Notes: generated by a model from the letters alone, not told the origin. 64,000 bases of DNA from Tretioscincus oriximinensis (GCA_022410635.1 JAJVDF010000135.1:467618-531617); one strand, 5' to 3'; positions 22,030-34,259 are shown, numbered from the stretch's first letter. Translations and numbers: made by a program.

Positions 22030-22920
22030 AATGCAGNATTATAATACAGTATTCACAGAGGATTAGAGACTCAGGTAGNGTTATAAAAGGTTTATTAAAC
22101 TATATTCGCAACAAATGTCATTGGGTCAGCGGAGGGTGGGGGTGGAGGAGAGAAATGCTTTGACTCAAACTTTTCTATTATTATGACTTCATTCATAAAA
22201 GACAAAAAGCCTATGCACTTTAGTCTACCAGGGAAGCTATTTTGGCAGCTCCTTGAATCTCCCCTGGACTCTGTGTCCAGAAACACTGTCAGGGCAACTC
22301 TAAAACTCAAGGGAGCCTCATGGATTTAGTATGGAACTTGCAGTGTTGTTCAGCCAAGAACAATGCATCCCAGTCTTGTGGCAGANCACTTGTTCCAAAC
22401 TTACTGGAATGGAACCTTGCCAACAGACAGGCTGTTAGACAGCAAATGCACAGAACCATGAGACATTGCTTAACCAAATTCTGCTGGGCACCACAATGCC
22501 CACGTTCCAGGCAGGCCCCAGGGAAGAGATGCATCCCTCCATGTGTTGTGTTAGCATGGTTACATCAACCAGCACACCATCTGGCATAAAACTGGCTTTT
22601 AGAATTATACTAACAGGAGACACACTGCAACAGTCTTCAAATCATTCATTCCTAGACATGACCATCCTATGGGATGTGTTAATCCTGGTGTCATTATGCT
22701 GAGCATCCAGAAATGCTCATAGAAATGTGATGCTTCTAAAATCAGAAACCGTTATCCCTAACCTTTGACTTGGGGTGGGCAGACAGCTCCTGACTTATGC
22801 CACAAGAAACTATTCCACTTTCATCCCTGAGAGAGCAACCTGAACCAAGACTTTAATACACTATTTTGTTTTTGGTAGGTTTTTATTAAACTGGTTTTTA
22901 GCCTGGCCTGAAATCCTCTG
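22030..22920. other. Unassigned sequence
   Basis: Moderately GC-rich from about 22100 to 22700. Frames are open on both strands at 22307-22623, overlapping each other, with no domain I recognise. It could be a decayed retroelement or a retrocopy. Confidence 0.3.
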
Positions 22921-22924
22921 GGTT

Positions 22925-23110
22925 ATTTATTTACATGTCCTTCCTGCCCTATATCTGAAGATCAAAGGGCAGTTAACAATAATAAAAACAAAATACAAAG
23001 TCAATATATTAAAAACAACAGTGCCTTAAAGTAGAGGTGAGAAATTGTTTCTGCAGCAAAAGCTTAGGATAAGAGAGGGTGCCTTCAAAGGTTTTTCTGA
23101 ATCCATGCAG
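22925..23110 (-). mobile_element. Old L2-type LINE 3' fragment
   Basis: Read on the minus strand it ends in a decayed version of the L2-type hairpin (complement 'CCTGCCCTATATCTGAAG') and an ATTT repeat near 22925. Upstream lie the 'ATTAAAAACAACAGTG' and 'GCCTTCAAAGG' stretches that match the 24926 and 47304 copies. Divergence is high. Confidence 0.6.
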
Positions 23111-23114
23111 TGAT

Positions 23115-24000
23115 AATGCTTGGAACATCACAAGAGGTTTAGGGCAGAATAACAATGGGAGGAAAGAGAGGGAAGGAGGGAGGGAAAGGTTTCACTGGAA
23201 ACTCTCCATTTTATCTCCATGTGATCTGCTANTCTAGAGATTGGTTTATCACAGCTTGTTTTTCCTTCAATGGGATTATAGCCAGTGTTAGGTGCAGCCT
23301 GACTTTTTAGGTTTAAAAAGCAAAGCTGTGCAAAAAAATTCATAGACTTTTGGAGAAACAAAAGGGGTGTGTGTGCACATTTCTTGCTCTCTTATCTACC
23401 TGCTTGGCAGAGAAGAATCAACTGGAAGTCTCTGCATGTGCACTGTAGTTTAAGATAAAGTTAAGGGCTCAAGGCTGCTTCCATTTTTTCCTGTTGAATG
23501 TGGCTCAGCTGGCATCTTCCGACCTGGTTTAACAAGGCCCTTGTAGACTCAGGGAAGGCAGTGCAAAAGGAATTTGAGATAAGACAGCATACTGAAAAGC
23601 TGACCTCCTACTAGCTTCCAGCCAGTCAATTACCTCACCATACTTCTCNACCTTTTCTTAGAGTAGACTTCTACTGGCACAAGCCAAAAATGTCTTTTAA
23701 TAACCATGTTCTGCAAAACTGCATTGCTTGGCTACTTTAGTCAGTGTATTATGCATAAACACTGTAAGCAGTAGAAAACAGTTCCCACTGGGGCTCATAC
23801 CAACTGAAGTTGGCTTCATAAGACCACTGTCTGATTCAGGTTCCTGTCACTTCACTGGAAGTATACCATCTTTCACAATTTCCCCAGAGAGACAATATAT
23901 NGTCTTTGTGCTCACAATTCTAATCTACTTTCTCTAGCACAAAATATTCATGAAAGAAGGAGGGGCAGACTATTGTCTGAACAATTTCCTCTCAAATCTG
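23115..24000. other. Unassigned sequence
   Basis: A short GGAA/GGGA-rich patch occurs at 23157-23190; otherwise nothing recognised. Confidence 0.35.
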
Positions 24001-24002
24001 AT

Positions 24003-24440
24003 CTNCTTTATTTAATTTTTAAATTATGTATACATCCATCCCATCCCATACCTGAAAGTCTCAGGTCAGCCAACAAAACACAAAATTACAAAATTGGTAT
24101 ATTAAAATAATATCTGAGTTAAAGAGGTGCATCTTCAAAGATCTTTCGAATGAATATAGTGATGGTGATTGGTACACCTCAAGGAGGGGCAACCATGAAG
24201 AAGGTCCTGGGTTCTCACTCCCTTAGCTGTTGAGAGGGGTGGTATAACCAAAAAGACCTCCTCTGCAGATCTTAAGGCACAGGTATGTTGATACAGGTGA
24301 AANTGTTCCTTTAGGTATTTGGGGTCCAAGTTATTTAGAACCTTATAATTTAAGGTTAATACTTTGAATTGGGCTCAGTAATGTGTTGGCAGCCAGTGCA
24401 GCTCTTCAAGACTGGGCAGAGATGCTTTCCCTTCCTGTGT
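24003..24440 (-). mobile_element. L2-type LINE 3' fragment, diverged
   Basis: On the minus strand this holds a decayed C-terminus of the L2 ORF2 protein, with remnants reading 'PKYLKE' and 'VIPPLSTAKGVRT' that match 'PKYLKERLLPYQ' and 'VVPPLSTASGVGT' of the better copies. It runs into an AAAT-rich tail at 24003-24030. Stops and frameshifts throughout. Confidence 0.75.
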
Positions 24441-24444
24441 CTGA

Positions 24445-24920
24445 TGACAGTCTTAGCCCAATTTTCCCCATGTTCAGTTTTCTGAGCCATCTTCTGAGCG
24501 TCGGAAACAGAATAATGGTTTTCAAGCTGCAAATGTCAGCTGACATTAAAATGGATTGAGTTTAGCAAAATTAACTCATCCTTTTCCATGGACAAATCAG
24601 ATAGAGGGGAAGGGAACAAATGTATGACCTAAAATAATGTGAGACCAATCATCATAGTTTCATGCTTAAACTAGAATGTTTACTGTGGGAANATCCTCCT
24701 CCATCATGACAGGTCCTGCTGCTATGTTACAGGGAGAGAAAAGCTACATTTCCAGAGTATTAAAGAGTATTAAAGAGTAATGTTCAGTATGTCATCTATT
24801 AACANTAGTTTGCTGTTGAAATTCACCCAATATGACAGCTTCCAGATAGTGAAAGAAAAATAGAGGATATTGTTTGCCTTGTTCTGCATTGCAACTGTGA
24901 AGGCTCAAAAAGCAATTTCG
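24445..24920. other. Unassigned sequence between two L2 fragments
   Basis: No recognised element. A short local duplication (GTATTAAAGA twice) lies at 24758-24777. Confidence 0.35.
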
Positions 24921-24925
24921 CAATA

Positions 24926-25620
24926 TTTATTTATTTATTTATACTTATACCCCGCCCTATACCCGAAGGTCTCAGGGTGGCAAAAACAGTAAAACATCAA
25001 TACAAAAATTAAAAAAGTATAAAACAATATTAAAAGTAGGGATAGAGATGGCATTTCTTCAGCCAAAGGCCAGGCAAAAGAGGTCTTCAAGGACCTTCTA
25101 AAAGAATACAACGATGATGATAGACGCACCTCGAGGGGGAGACTGTTCCAAAGACAAGGGGCAACCACTGAGAAGGCCCTACCCCGGGTTCCCACTCCAC
25201 TAGCTGTTGAAAGGGGTGGTACAACCAGGAGGGCCTCTCCTGCAGATCTTAAGGCANGGGCAGGTTGGTATGGAAGAAGGCGTTCCTTTAGATATTTGGG
25301 GCCCAAGTTATTTAGGGCCTTGTAAGTTAAAGTCAAAACCTTGAATTGGGCTCGGTAGCGAATGGCCAGCCAGTGCAGCTCTTTCAAGACTGGTGTGATG
25401 TGTGTCTGGCCAGCTGTCCCTGTCAGCAGTCTAGCGGCTGCATTCTGCACCAGCTGTAGCTTCCNAACCGTTTTCAAGGGCAGCCCCATATAGAGCGCAT
25501 TACAATAGTCCAATCTGGAAGTTACCAGAGCATGGATTACTGTGGCTAGATCATCCCTGTTCAGAAGTGGCCGTAACTGGCGAACCAGACGTAACTGGAA
25601 ATAGGCACTCCTGGCCTATA
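24926..25620 (-). mobile_element. L2-type LINE 3' part with reverse transcriptase C-terminus
   Basis: On the minus strand the ORF2 C-terminal region reads 'LDYCNALYMGLPLKTV' then 'LQLVQNAAARLLTG', 'HITPVLKELHWLAIRYRAQF' and 'LTLTYKALNNLGPKYLKERL', the region just after the reverse transcriptase core in L2-clade LINEs. The frame is open for 192 codons (24935-25513) only because a 4-nt deletion near the end shifts it past the normal stop; an N lies in the frame and an upstream frameshift breaks it. The 3' end is the 'CCGCCCTATACC' hairpin and an ATTT repeat at 24926-24950. It is very similar to 47304-48000, with a nearly identical 5' truncation point. An (AAAC)8 run adjoins at 25621. Confidence 0.88.
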
Positions 25621-25652
25621 AAACAAACAAACAAACAAACAAACAAACAAAC
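25621..25652. repeat. (AAAC)8 microsatellite
   Basis: Eight perfect AAAC units directly abut the truncated 5' end of the minus-strand L2 fragment. Confidence 0.95.
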
Positions 25653-25654
25653 AA

Positions 25655-27320
25655 AAAAGACATCCTGGACCCAAGCACAGTTAAAGCATTTTTTTTTTGT
25701 GGGGGGAAGGGGGGGACCCTAAGTTTCAGGTTGGATTTCTGGAAATAGGATCTTGAGATTTCCCTATGTCCCAAAGCTATGTCAAGATTGTCATGTAGCA
25801 ATGCTAATAAGACCACAAGATATCCTTGAGTCTGAATCCAGCCCTATGGTTTTGTTTCTCTTAGAATTTTGTATCAAAATCTGCAGTCACATATAGGCTT
25901 AAAAAAAACCCCTCTGGGCTGCTTAGATGCAGCTTAGAGAAGTTCACATATGGACTCATTCACAACCCAGGCTTACCCACATGCATACTGCATGAACATC
26001 CTAGGCTGAAAAAAGGGAATCAGCAATGGAATTATAACATAAGGGTCATGCAATGCTGTCACTGAGGGATTTCTTATTGTATAGGAATGCAGTCACAAAT
26101 GTAAGTTATCATTAGAAAAAGTGTGCTTAGCGTGTCAGGACAAAATTCAAAAGTCCTTTGCTCTATATCTTTATGCAAACGAGAAAAAGAAAAAAAACCT
26201 GCAATTGTAGCTGTTCCTATGCTCAAATACAGTCCCTAAAGAAACACTAACTAAAACTAAATAAGGAAAGCGGAGAATGACCTCAGGTAATATGGCCAAA
26301 ATAAACTGTACGTGCAGTATACTCAAAATAATCCGGTGGCTGCAGTGTGGGAAGATATTAAATTTAATATAGGAACCATAGCAAGATATTAAAATGACCA
26401 TGAAACATGCTAATTACTAAAAATGAAAAAAATAAGAAAGTGAAGGTTCTCTGAGTGATTCATTGCATCTCACCCTGATGAGAATTGCTGAGAGAATAAA
26501 ACTGAGATAAGGACAATTGTGTGTCCCTTTGGAGCTTTTAGAAGAGAGGCAAGTCTGGGTTTTTTTGTTTTCTTTTTTTTTCAGCATCTTCTGTGCAATT
26601 TCAGATGCAGGCACATAAATACACACACGTACAATCTCAACATATACCCAAGAGTTCCTGAATAGAAGTAAGTGGGAGGCTGTTCTCAAGCACAAAGCTG
26701 TTGAATGGAACAACATGTGCAGGTTTGCATAGATAAGCCCTAGGAAACAAGAGACACAGAATTGTCTGAAACTTATGACTGAAAATCAAATTAATATTAA
26801 AAACTAGTGATGTATTTTGGGTTTTTGTTTTTTGTTTTGCTTGGGGGAGAATGATTGAAGAGGTCAGGAAATATCCTTTGCCTAGGTTGTCTTCTGTTTC
26901 TTTCTCTAAAACTTTACAAGTACTGTTCTATACCTGAGATGCAAAAGCAGTATCTTCATTTACATCCTGACAAACTGCTGAAGAGGGGATGGTGGGCATA
27001 TTTTTGAATGGTCTGANCATCACAACAGCTATTTCCATTGCTGGCCNANTTGAGTTTCAGAGTGCTGATGCCTNTTACTNAGGCTCATTTTTCAGCTCAC
27101 ACAGGCTGCCTTAATTTTTTTAATAACATTTCCAGAAAATATTCCAAGCAAATTCAGGAAGCAAAGCATCATGCTCTGAACCAATAACATCCTTCGCCTA
27201 CTGTCTGCCTGGAGTGACAGCAGGATCCATAGTTTCCTTGAGATACATCAATGAGTATTAGAATTTATGTTTAGATACTGTTTCCAGGTTGGAAAGGCAG
27301 GCGAGANGCCTCCAAAGGCT
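25655..27320. other. Unassigned; N cluster near 27.05 kb
   Basis: No recognised element. Runs of T and G occur at 25689-25718. Five single Ns cluster in 27017-27080, which may mark a collapsed repeat or poor reads. Confidence 0.35.
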
Positions 27321-27324
27321 GTTT

Positions 27325-27450
27325 ACAGAATAGGTAAAGATTTTGCCTTTGNCTTCCATCAAAGGATACCAAGAAGCAATTGGTGGGCCCATATGAGACA
27401 GGATGCTGAATTAAGGTAGACCGTGGCATAATTTCACACTAGACTCCTCT
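27325..27450 (+). mobile_element. CR1-like LINE 3' end, diverged
   Basis: Contains 'GTAAAGATTTTGCC', 'AAGCAATTGGTGGGCCC', 'GAGACAGGATGCTG' and 'AGACTCCTCTTGG' in the order of the better CR1-like ends at 4822 and 33488. Heavily mutated. Confidence 0.55.
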
Positions 27451-27454
27451 TGGA

Positions 27455-29540
27455 TCCATACGGAGACATATGGAGACACTCTGGACATGGAGACTTCCCA
27501 ATTGCATTGGAGAAGCATCCAGATAAGGCTTCCTTTAACACAGAGTTATGGCTGGCACAGCTGGGATTGGCAGAGCAGAGGATGTGGTGGCTAAAATGTA
27601 ACTGTTGTAGGAGACAGTCTTAAAAGTATTAAACTTTAATTGACCAGGCAAATAGATAATCATTCCAAATAGATGTAGAAAAGAATCTCCTTCCAAACCT
27701 TTCTATACTTGAATGCTATTGACCACATAGGCAGAAGATTCTTTGAATCCAGACATCCTCATTCAGTTCAGGGTGTGAATTTAATGTTTTTAAAGAAAAT
27801 TCACTTCTCTGAATTTTAAAAAGGTGGACAGTACTTCATCAATCATGAACTGTACTACAATGGCTTGAGAATACACCATGCTCTCAGATAATCCAAGTTT
27901 TTGCCCCTACTATATAGAACTCGATAAAGAGAAAATGATTATATTTTTCAGCACTGGATGATACAGAAGGGGGAAGGCCCTGAAAATCAGGCTGCCCAAT
28001 TCCCTTCTGCATNGTTCTAAGATGAATTTATATTCAGTCAGTGAACAGAGTATAAGTATTTCCTGGTTGTTACTTGTCATATGTTGCCCACCTGGGAAAA
28101 GAAGCAAAGCATGTCTTTCCCCATAACGCTGTCAAATAATACACAATAAGATGTTGAAGGGGCTGATCATGCTCCAAATCTCAGGGAAATGGAAAAACAG
28201 AGGTAACCACAGTGTAAAGAAAGGTGCTTGGCAGTGCATAAAAGCCTTTCTAGCTAAGCCAGGAATCTCTTGATTAGATGAAGACATCTAACAACAAGAA
28301 AATGCACGTGTCATCCAAACANCACATTTGCTTATGGTCCCCTTACATGTGGATTCTGCTTTATCAGAGCATCTGAGACTGACTTGGGACTGTCCATAGC
28401 ACTCCCTATGTACACTATAGACCCAGCACAAATGTCAAGATACACTCTTTGCTGAAGAATATATAAATGTGGCTCTTTGTTAACCTTTAGGACTTCAGAG
28501 CTCATCCTCATTAAGAGATATATGGTGGATTTCTGGAAACTTTGGACTCATTCTAAGAGTGTAAGACAAGTGGAGCTATTATCATTTTTCTCCAAATACC
28601 CTCATCTATCTTGCAGCATGTAGTTAGATTAGAACATAGAAACATTTAATGGTCTTTTTGAACAGTTTCATGTGTGGGTTATGGAGAGATCATGTTTCAT
28701 CATNTTCTTGGAATACCATGATGTAGTGACTGTACAGCCTACCAGCCTAGTGTACTTCTACACCATTTAAAAGTAATCTCAACATTAAGATAAAGGAACC
28801 TTTGTTCCATAATCTCAATGATAGATCATCTTGATACTAGCCACTATGCTCCATGCAGCACTCACTGTGTTCTTNGCCTGTATCAACACTACAGCAAGTN
28901 CCTGTGGTACAGATGTAGAATTTCCCATTTATTCAGACTGATCATTAGTAGAGTTCAAGCACTATAAATATAAATCTCAGTGGGATTCTGATTGGACACA
29001 GTTAAAAAAATACAATGTCTTCCACATGAGAGTAGGGAATAATGAAGGGGTCATCACAGCTGAGTAGCTCCTGGTAAAGATTTGCAAGTTGTGGAGGTAT
29101 TACTAATGTTGCAATAGGAGTAAGCTGAAGCTAAATTACTTAGATTGACACTGAATTAGTCATTGCAGTTCAACAGAATGCCTAGAGAACAGACTAACCT
29201 GTTCTTCTGGAGAAATATCAATTATTTTGAGTGGAAGATGTTGACAGGCTGCCCTCAAACTTTTGCTTGTAGTTAAAGCAAACCAAGGAAAATTTGTTAA
29301 ATGGGTGCAGGGAGGAGGGTAGCTTTCCTCAGAGATTGATCTCATTCCTGCACTGCTTAAGATCCATATATGCTGCTGGGAGATGCCACTGAGAGCCTCA
29401 TAAAGACAGTGCTATTGNTCTGAATCAATAGAAGTAGTTTAGGAGCTCAGTTGTTATTTGCGGTGAAACAGTAGTCTACATCTGCATGCAGATAAATCAT
29501 TCTGCACAAGCTAGTATACAAGTAATGTGCTAGGACACTG
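27455..29540. other. Unassigned sequence
   Basis: No repeat landmark or exon recognised over about 2 kb; ordinary AT-rich DNA with isolated Ns. Confidence 0.35.
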
Positions 29541-29553
29541 CCATCCACATGCT

Positions 29554-30089
29554 TAGGGTTGCCATACGCCCCGGGAATGCAGGACAATCCCGGTTTGGGG
29601 GACTAAAATATAAAATGTAATGCTGCATCGGGGAATATAAAAATGCAGGATTTTAAAGGAAAAGGAGTCGTCAGAGCTGACGGTTGCAGCCCGGCAACGC
29701 TTTCCGGGGTCCTGGAAGNAACCTCGGAGCATGCCATAGCTGCTCCAATGCTGGAGGCAGGGTTTCACATCAGGCAAAGCACACCAACTCGCCTCCAGTA
29801 GAGCAAAAACGCCTGGGTTTGTGACTGTAGGACAGCTCTGTTCTCCTGTTACAAACCCAGGCGTTTTTGCTCTGCTGGAGGTGAGTTGGCGCGCTTTGCC
29901 TGATGCGAAACCCTGCCTCCAGCATTGAANCAGCTACACACGCACACAGACACTTGTGGTGAGACAGGCAAAAGAGAGGTTCTGCCTGTCTCACTACAAG
30001 TGTCCGTATGTGNGCGCGTGTTTGCATGCCTGTGCACCCCCCACCCCACTCCCATCCCGGTTTTNGGCTGCCAAAATATGGCAGCCCTA
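29554..30089 (+). mobile_element. hAT foldback element, copy 1 (536 bp)
   Basis: Flanked by a perfect 8-bp duplication, CACATGCT, at 29546-29553 and 30090-30097, the hallmark of hAT transposition. It begins TAGGGTTGCCATA and ends TATGGCAGCCCTA. Inside are two hairpins. The large one has arms of about 75 bp (29749-29824 and 29850-29924, sharing AAACGCCTGGGTTTGT and its complement). The small one has arms at 29949-29970 and 29981-30004. The right terminus also folds on itself (GGCTGCCA...TGGCAGCC). There is no transposase frame; apparent open frames on both strands arise from the palindromes. A second copy lies inverted at 62754-63358. Confidence 0.9.
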
Positions 30090-30099
30090 CACATGCTGA

Positions 30100-30915
30100 T
30101 ACTGCTCCAATCCCAATCTGTGGATGGGAGACTTCTAGTACGCTTGCTGGTCTGCTATACAATCAGTNCAGATTTGTCCATTGTGTGCTTAAGTTCAGAA
30201 TTAGAAATTGTTTAACTGCTCATTGATTTTTTTCAGATACTTTAAATAGCTGAACAGCTTCAAAATAGGAATATTAAAAGAATGTGGTTCCAAACTAGTG
30301 CACATACATAAATTACTATCCATTCCTGTTAAAATACTGGAGTTCAGTATTGACTTAAACCCTTTTCTCATATTATGGGATCTTTGGCTGCAGCATAAAT
30401 CAAAACAAGTAAATAAAAACACAGACTAAATATTCTGATTTTTTTATGGAGGGGGTGGGGAGGGGGGAAAAGAATTTTTACGACAAGTGTTAAAAAGTAT
30501 ACCTGTGTTCATGCCCACTATCTAGTATCTTGTGAATGTCCTGAAGCATCTGGGGGNGGGGGTGGGGGGTGGACTGTTTAAATCATTTGGAAGATCAATC
30601 TTCAGTTTGATTTTGGCAAATGAAGATTTTTCTGGATGTTCAATAATCATTCAGCACAATTAGTTTAGTTCTAATGAAGCTACATTTCCTTCTTAATCCA
30701 CAGGAAATTGTTCAGTGAATTTCAACTCTATATTTTGGAATTCCCAATCAATCACAAGTGACGAAATNATTTTACTGTTTAAAACCATATAGAAGGCTCA
30801 GGCACTGAACTCCTTACTGACTTCCTATCTAATTCCAGAGAATTGAATATATATACACACATGCACCCATGCACACACACACATGGTGTATACATACATA
30901 TATACAGTATATATG
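30100..30915. other. Unassigned; simple-sequence patches
   Basis: G-rich patches at 30448-30468 and 30552-30570, and a mixed (AC)/(AT) microsatellite at 30848-30912. No other feature recognised. Confidence 0.5.
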
Positions 30916-30919
30916 TATT

Positions 30920-31098
30920 CAACTAGATAAATGAGTACCACAATGAACCTGGCGGGGGAGATAGAATAGATGTAAGCCTTTGGGCAAACTTTAACATTTT
31001 AAGCTGCTTTGAGTCCCTTAGGGTGAGAAGGGTAGAGTATAAAAACCAGAACCTTATTGTCCTNCTCCTGCTCCTCCTTCTATTACTACTATTGGAAA
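30920..31098 (+). mobile_element. tRNA-SINE, 3' half
   Basis: Matches the 3' half of the SINE at 44118: 'AACCTGGCGGGGGAGATAGAAT', then 'AAGCTGCTTTGAGTCCCTT', 'TATAAAAACCAGAACC' and a pyrimidine-rich tail of TCC/TTC units (31060-31090). The tRNA-like head is absent, so the copy is 5'-truncated or was cut where it joins the (AT)n microsatellite. Confidence 0.75.
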
Positions 31099-31099
31099 A

Positions 31100-32590
31100 T
31101 GAGGGGCAAGGTTGCCTCTTTCATTCAACACATTTCAAATCTTCCAGNTTCCTTCTTTCCTTTTTCTTTCTCAATATATTTGGTCCATGTAAAATGTTTT
31201 TTAAAATACCAGTATCTTCTTCTGATAATTTTATGGCTTTTCTGATGGGATTGTTATGCTTAAGAGGTTCCTCAGAATGTAGACATGGTGAGCTGCAAAG
31301 CTAAAGAACCATCCAAATCTGCAGAATTCTTCTCTCCTTCTGGAATTCAGAATTTTAAACTGAGAAAGAAGAAAATNTATATAGAACTTGGTGTCCTACT
31401 GACTTTACGCTAAAATCTCATGAGAAAGTCACTTAATAGATAACTGAAGCCTGGGGAATTCAGTATGATGCCTTGCCCTAGAAAGCATCTGTTCTTACTT
31501 ATGGAAGCCACTGCAGCATGGACAGAAATATCACAAGTGAAACAAAGATAAGAGTTAATGTCAGTTAGCATGATGATGATGTACTCCTAGGAATGATTCG
31601 TATTCTGCACTAATGCCTCAGATTATCCTAGATCCTTTGGAAGGATCCAATAGTCAGAATATAAAACCAATTATAAACATCTAAAGACTGTGTAATAATA
31701 ATGATAATNTCTAAAGCAATCCATTCTCTATCCTTTAGAACTGTTACCAAGGCTGATCTCTCAAGGCATTTTCCATGTTTAATGTCATTCCAGGACAAAA
31801 CATACTTTGNCTGCATTGGATAAAGTGTTGCTTGGCATAATTGTAGACTGCAATATTGAGTCCTGGAACCAGCCCAGGCCTAACATACAAAACTATGGAG
31901 CAATGTTAATGGCACATCCCTATGGTCTGGATACTTTGATGTCACATATTCATGGAGGATGCCTTTTTGGCAATGACTTGAAGGTCACCAAAATGGGAGA
32001 TTGACATGAAACTCCGGAGGTTAAGAACAAAGGTTACCAGCTTTTGAGACTTTGATTTTGCCTCTAAGGTTTTTCAGAGCCAGTAATTGGAATTGGTATA
32101 AGATGGACCATTGAATGTAGATGAAACTTTCTTGCTTCAGCAGCAACCTGCCAATGTGGATTGCTGTTCTGGAATACCACATTCTGCCCTGTTTCAGATT
32201 ACTGGGCAGAGGAGCAATGGAAGAATGGATTCAGGCAATAGTTGAGGAAAAGCCTATCATTATACAAAATAAGCAAATAACTGGTGTTAGAAATGCTGAC
32301 CTCTGGAGTGTTCCAATTTACTTCTAGATTGCAATCATAGGAAGATCATAATCGTGGAAAGTATTGATGCCCAAAACACCTTAAAGTTTAGTATTAGTAG
32401 AGCACATATTTTATAAAANGTAGAACATGAGAAATAAATACTACCATATATGCCTTTTTCTTATTGTTTCTTCACATATCTGTCATACAGAGATTTGTCA
32501 GTATGTTAAGAAATTCATAAAAACATGAACAGTCCACTTCTTATTTTATTTGAGCACTACATCAATTTACTTACAGAACAGGTGGAGGTA
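31100..32590. other. Unassigned sequence
   Basis: No recognised element. Plus-strand frames at 31807-32004 and 32121-32327 have mixed composition, but no domain I know and no splice context I can defend. Confidence 0.3.
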
Positions 32591-32599
32591 GTAGCTAGC

Positions 32600-32870
32600 A
32601 GCCTGGAAAGCTTTAAGACAGGATTAGACTAGTTCCTGAAAGCCAAGGATATAAACAACTTCTAGGATGGATGTCTTGATACTGCCTCCAAGATGGAGCA
32701 ACAGGCGTTATTCCTGAAATGCCATTTGTAGGGCGTCGATAACAGTTGAAAATTTTGCCTTCTTCTGTTCCAGACTACCCAGGTACAATTGTTGGACCCC
32801 TGTGTGAGACAGAAGGNTGGACTGGATGGGCTCTGGCCTGATTCAGCAGGGCTCCCCTTATAGTCTTATG
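32600..32870 (+). mobile_element. CR1-like LINE 3' end
   Basis: Contains 'GGAAAGCTTTAAGACAGGAT', then 'GCCTCCAAGATGGAGCAACA', 'GGACCCCTGTGTGAGACAGA', 'GGACTGGATGGGCTCTGG' and 'GATTCAGCAGGGCTCC', ending TTATAGTCTTATG. The longest CR1-like 3' end here after the 905 copy. Non-coding. Confidence 0.75.
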
Positions 32871-32879
32871 TTCACTAAA

Positions 32880-33480
32880 ATGGTATTAATTTATTACAAT
32901 TGAAGCATCTATTGATACTATTTGATATGACTCCCTATGAAGGCAAAGATTATTAGTAACTAATTACAGATGTTTTAACAGGAAAAAGGCTTGCACTTCA
33001 TTTCTATTTTGGATCCTCCTTATGATCAGAAACAAGCAAATGTAGGTACCCAGTATTTGAGTGATTAGTGCAGCTTTAAAATTAAGAGTTATTTCCCATG
33101 ACCATTCCTTATTAATATTTTATAGGGGAAAACAACAGCTCACCAACAATTAATATTTATAACTCTTTCTTTCAAAAACAGAATGCTATACATAATTCTA
33201 AGGTTAAGGCAATCTTACAGTCACTTTGGCCTATGATAGATAGGGAGTCAAAGTTGCTGATGAAATGGAAAGAAAACAAAATCTCATCACCTTGGTAACC
33301 AGAGTGATAAAAGAAACATGCTTTTATGGCCATCACATCATTTATTCCAGTTTTTGCCATACCGGTTAAATATGCTACAGACTGACCAGGTAACTGGCAG
33401 GCTGTGAACGATAAAACAAAACACATGTCTAGGATATGACAGGCAGATGTTTTTACAGCAGAGAGAAATTTGTACACTAC
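32880..33480. other. Unassigned AT-rich sequence
   Basis: No recognised feature. The minus-strand 101-codon frame at 33172-33477 shows no known domain. Confidence 0.35.
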
Positions 33481-33487
33481 AAGCTAG

Positions 33488-33612
33488 AGTTTTGCCTTCT
33501 TCAGTTCAAACTGCCCAGATGCAATTGGTGGACCCCTGTGTGAGACAAAATGCTGGACTAGATGGGCTCCGGCCTGATTCAGCAGAGCTCCTCTTATGTT
33601 CTTATGTTCTAG
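33488..33612 (+). mobile_element. CR1-like LINE 3' end
   Basis: Contains 'GCAATTGGTGGACCCCTGTG', 'GCTGGACTAGATGGGCTCC' and 'GATTCAGCAGAGCTCCTC', ending TTATGTTCTTATGTTC. One of the least diverged copies of this end. Confidence 0.8.
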
Positions 33613-33739
33613 TTAGTTTAAAAAACAAACAAACAAAATGGTTACATTGATGTGTTGCTTGTTGGAACAAGGTGCAAGTTCTATATAGGAAGAGTTGCTT
33701 TTTTCTTTCTCACCTTCAGTTATTATTTGAATATGTCAA

Positions 33740-33822
33740 TTTTATATTTTTGCTTTTATTATTGACTNCCCTGAGACCTTTGGGTATAGGGCAGGTTTAA
33801 GTATANATAAATACATAAATAT
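33740..33822 (+). mobile_element. L2-type LINE 3' tail fragment
   Basis: A T-rich stretch is followed by CCCTGAGACCTTTGGGTATA, GGGCAGGTTTAAG and an AAAT-type repeat. Contains two Ns. Confidence 0.7.
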
Positions 33823-33855
33823 TGTTGAAGGCAAACAAACACACACCAATAACTT

Positions 33856-34253
33856 AGACTGCATCCAGACATTGTTCCGTTAGGTCTTCTGCCCACCATG
33901 AGTTCTTACTGTGGTATAGAATCAACCCTATGTATTCATGCGAGTTCAGCCGTCCACTTGGGACAAAGCTGCAGTGCTCCAGCATGTATCATACCATCAC
34001 AGGAAGGCAAGATACCATAAGAAGACACCAGCCAACAGAATCAACCGACTGACATGTGTGATGTCAACTGCCTTCCTCTCCCTCTTACCAGCTCCACATG
34101 GATTATGCAGGTAGGTGGAGACAAGTGAAACACACCATCATTTTCAGATTGCGGATTTAAACTCATTGTGGGAAGGGGACTTTATTCAACTGTATTTAGA
34201 TATTCTGGAATAAAGCATGGATCCAAATATAGAGGGACATTTGGATGCAGCCA
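33856..34253. mobile_element. hAT-like non-autonomous element
   Basis: The left end TTAGACTGCATCCAGACATT and the right end GACATTTGGATGCAGCC form inverted repeats built on GCTGCATCC, the end type seen at 45229, 48159 and 21597. No intact 8-bp duplication and no coding frame. The class is inferred from end similarity. Confidence 0.5.
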
Positions 34254-34259
34254 AAGAGA

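Noticed and set aside
29770..30226. Open frames of 72-130 codons on both strands
   Set aside because: Products of the palindromes in the hAT foldback element, with no transposase motif.
30848..30912. Possible regulatory TATA cluster
   Set aside because: Simple (AT)/(AC) microsatellite, without promoter context.
31807..32327. Two moderately balanced plus-strand frames as exons of a decayed gene
   Set aside because: No known domain, and no consistent splice signals or frame between them.
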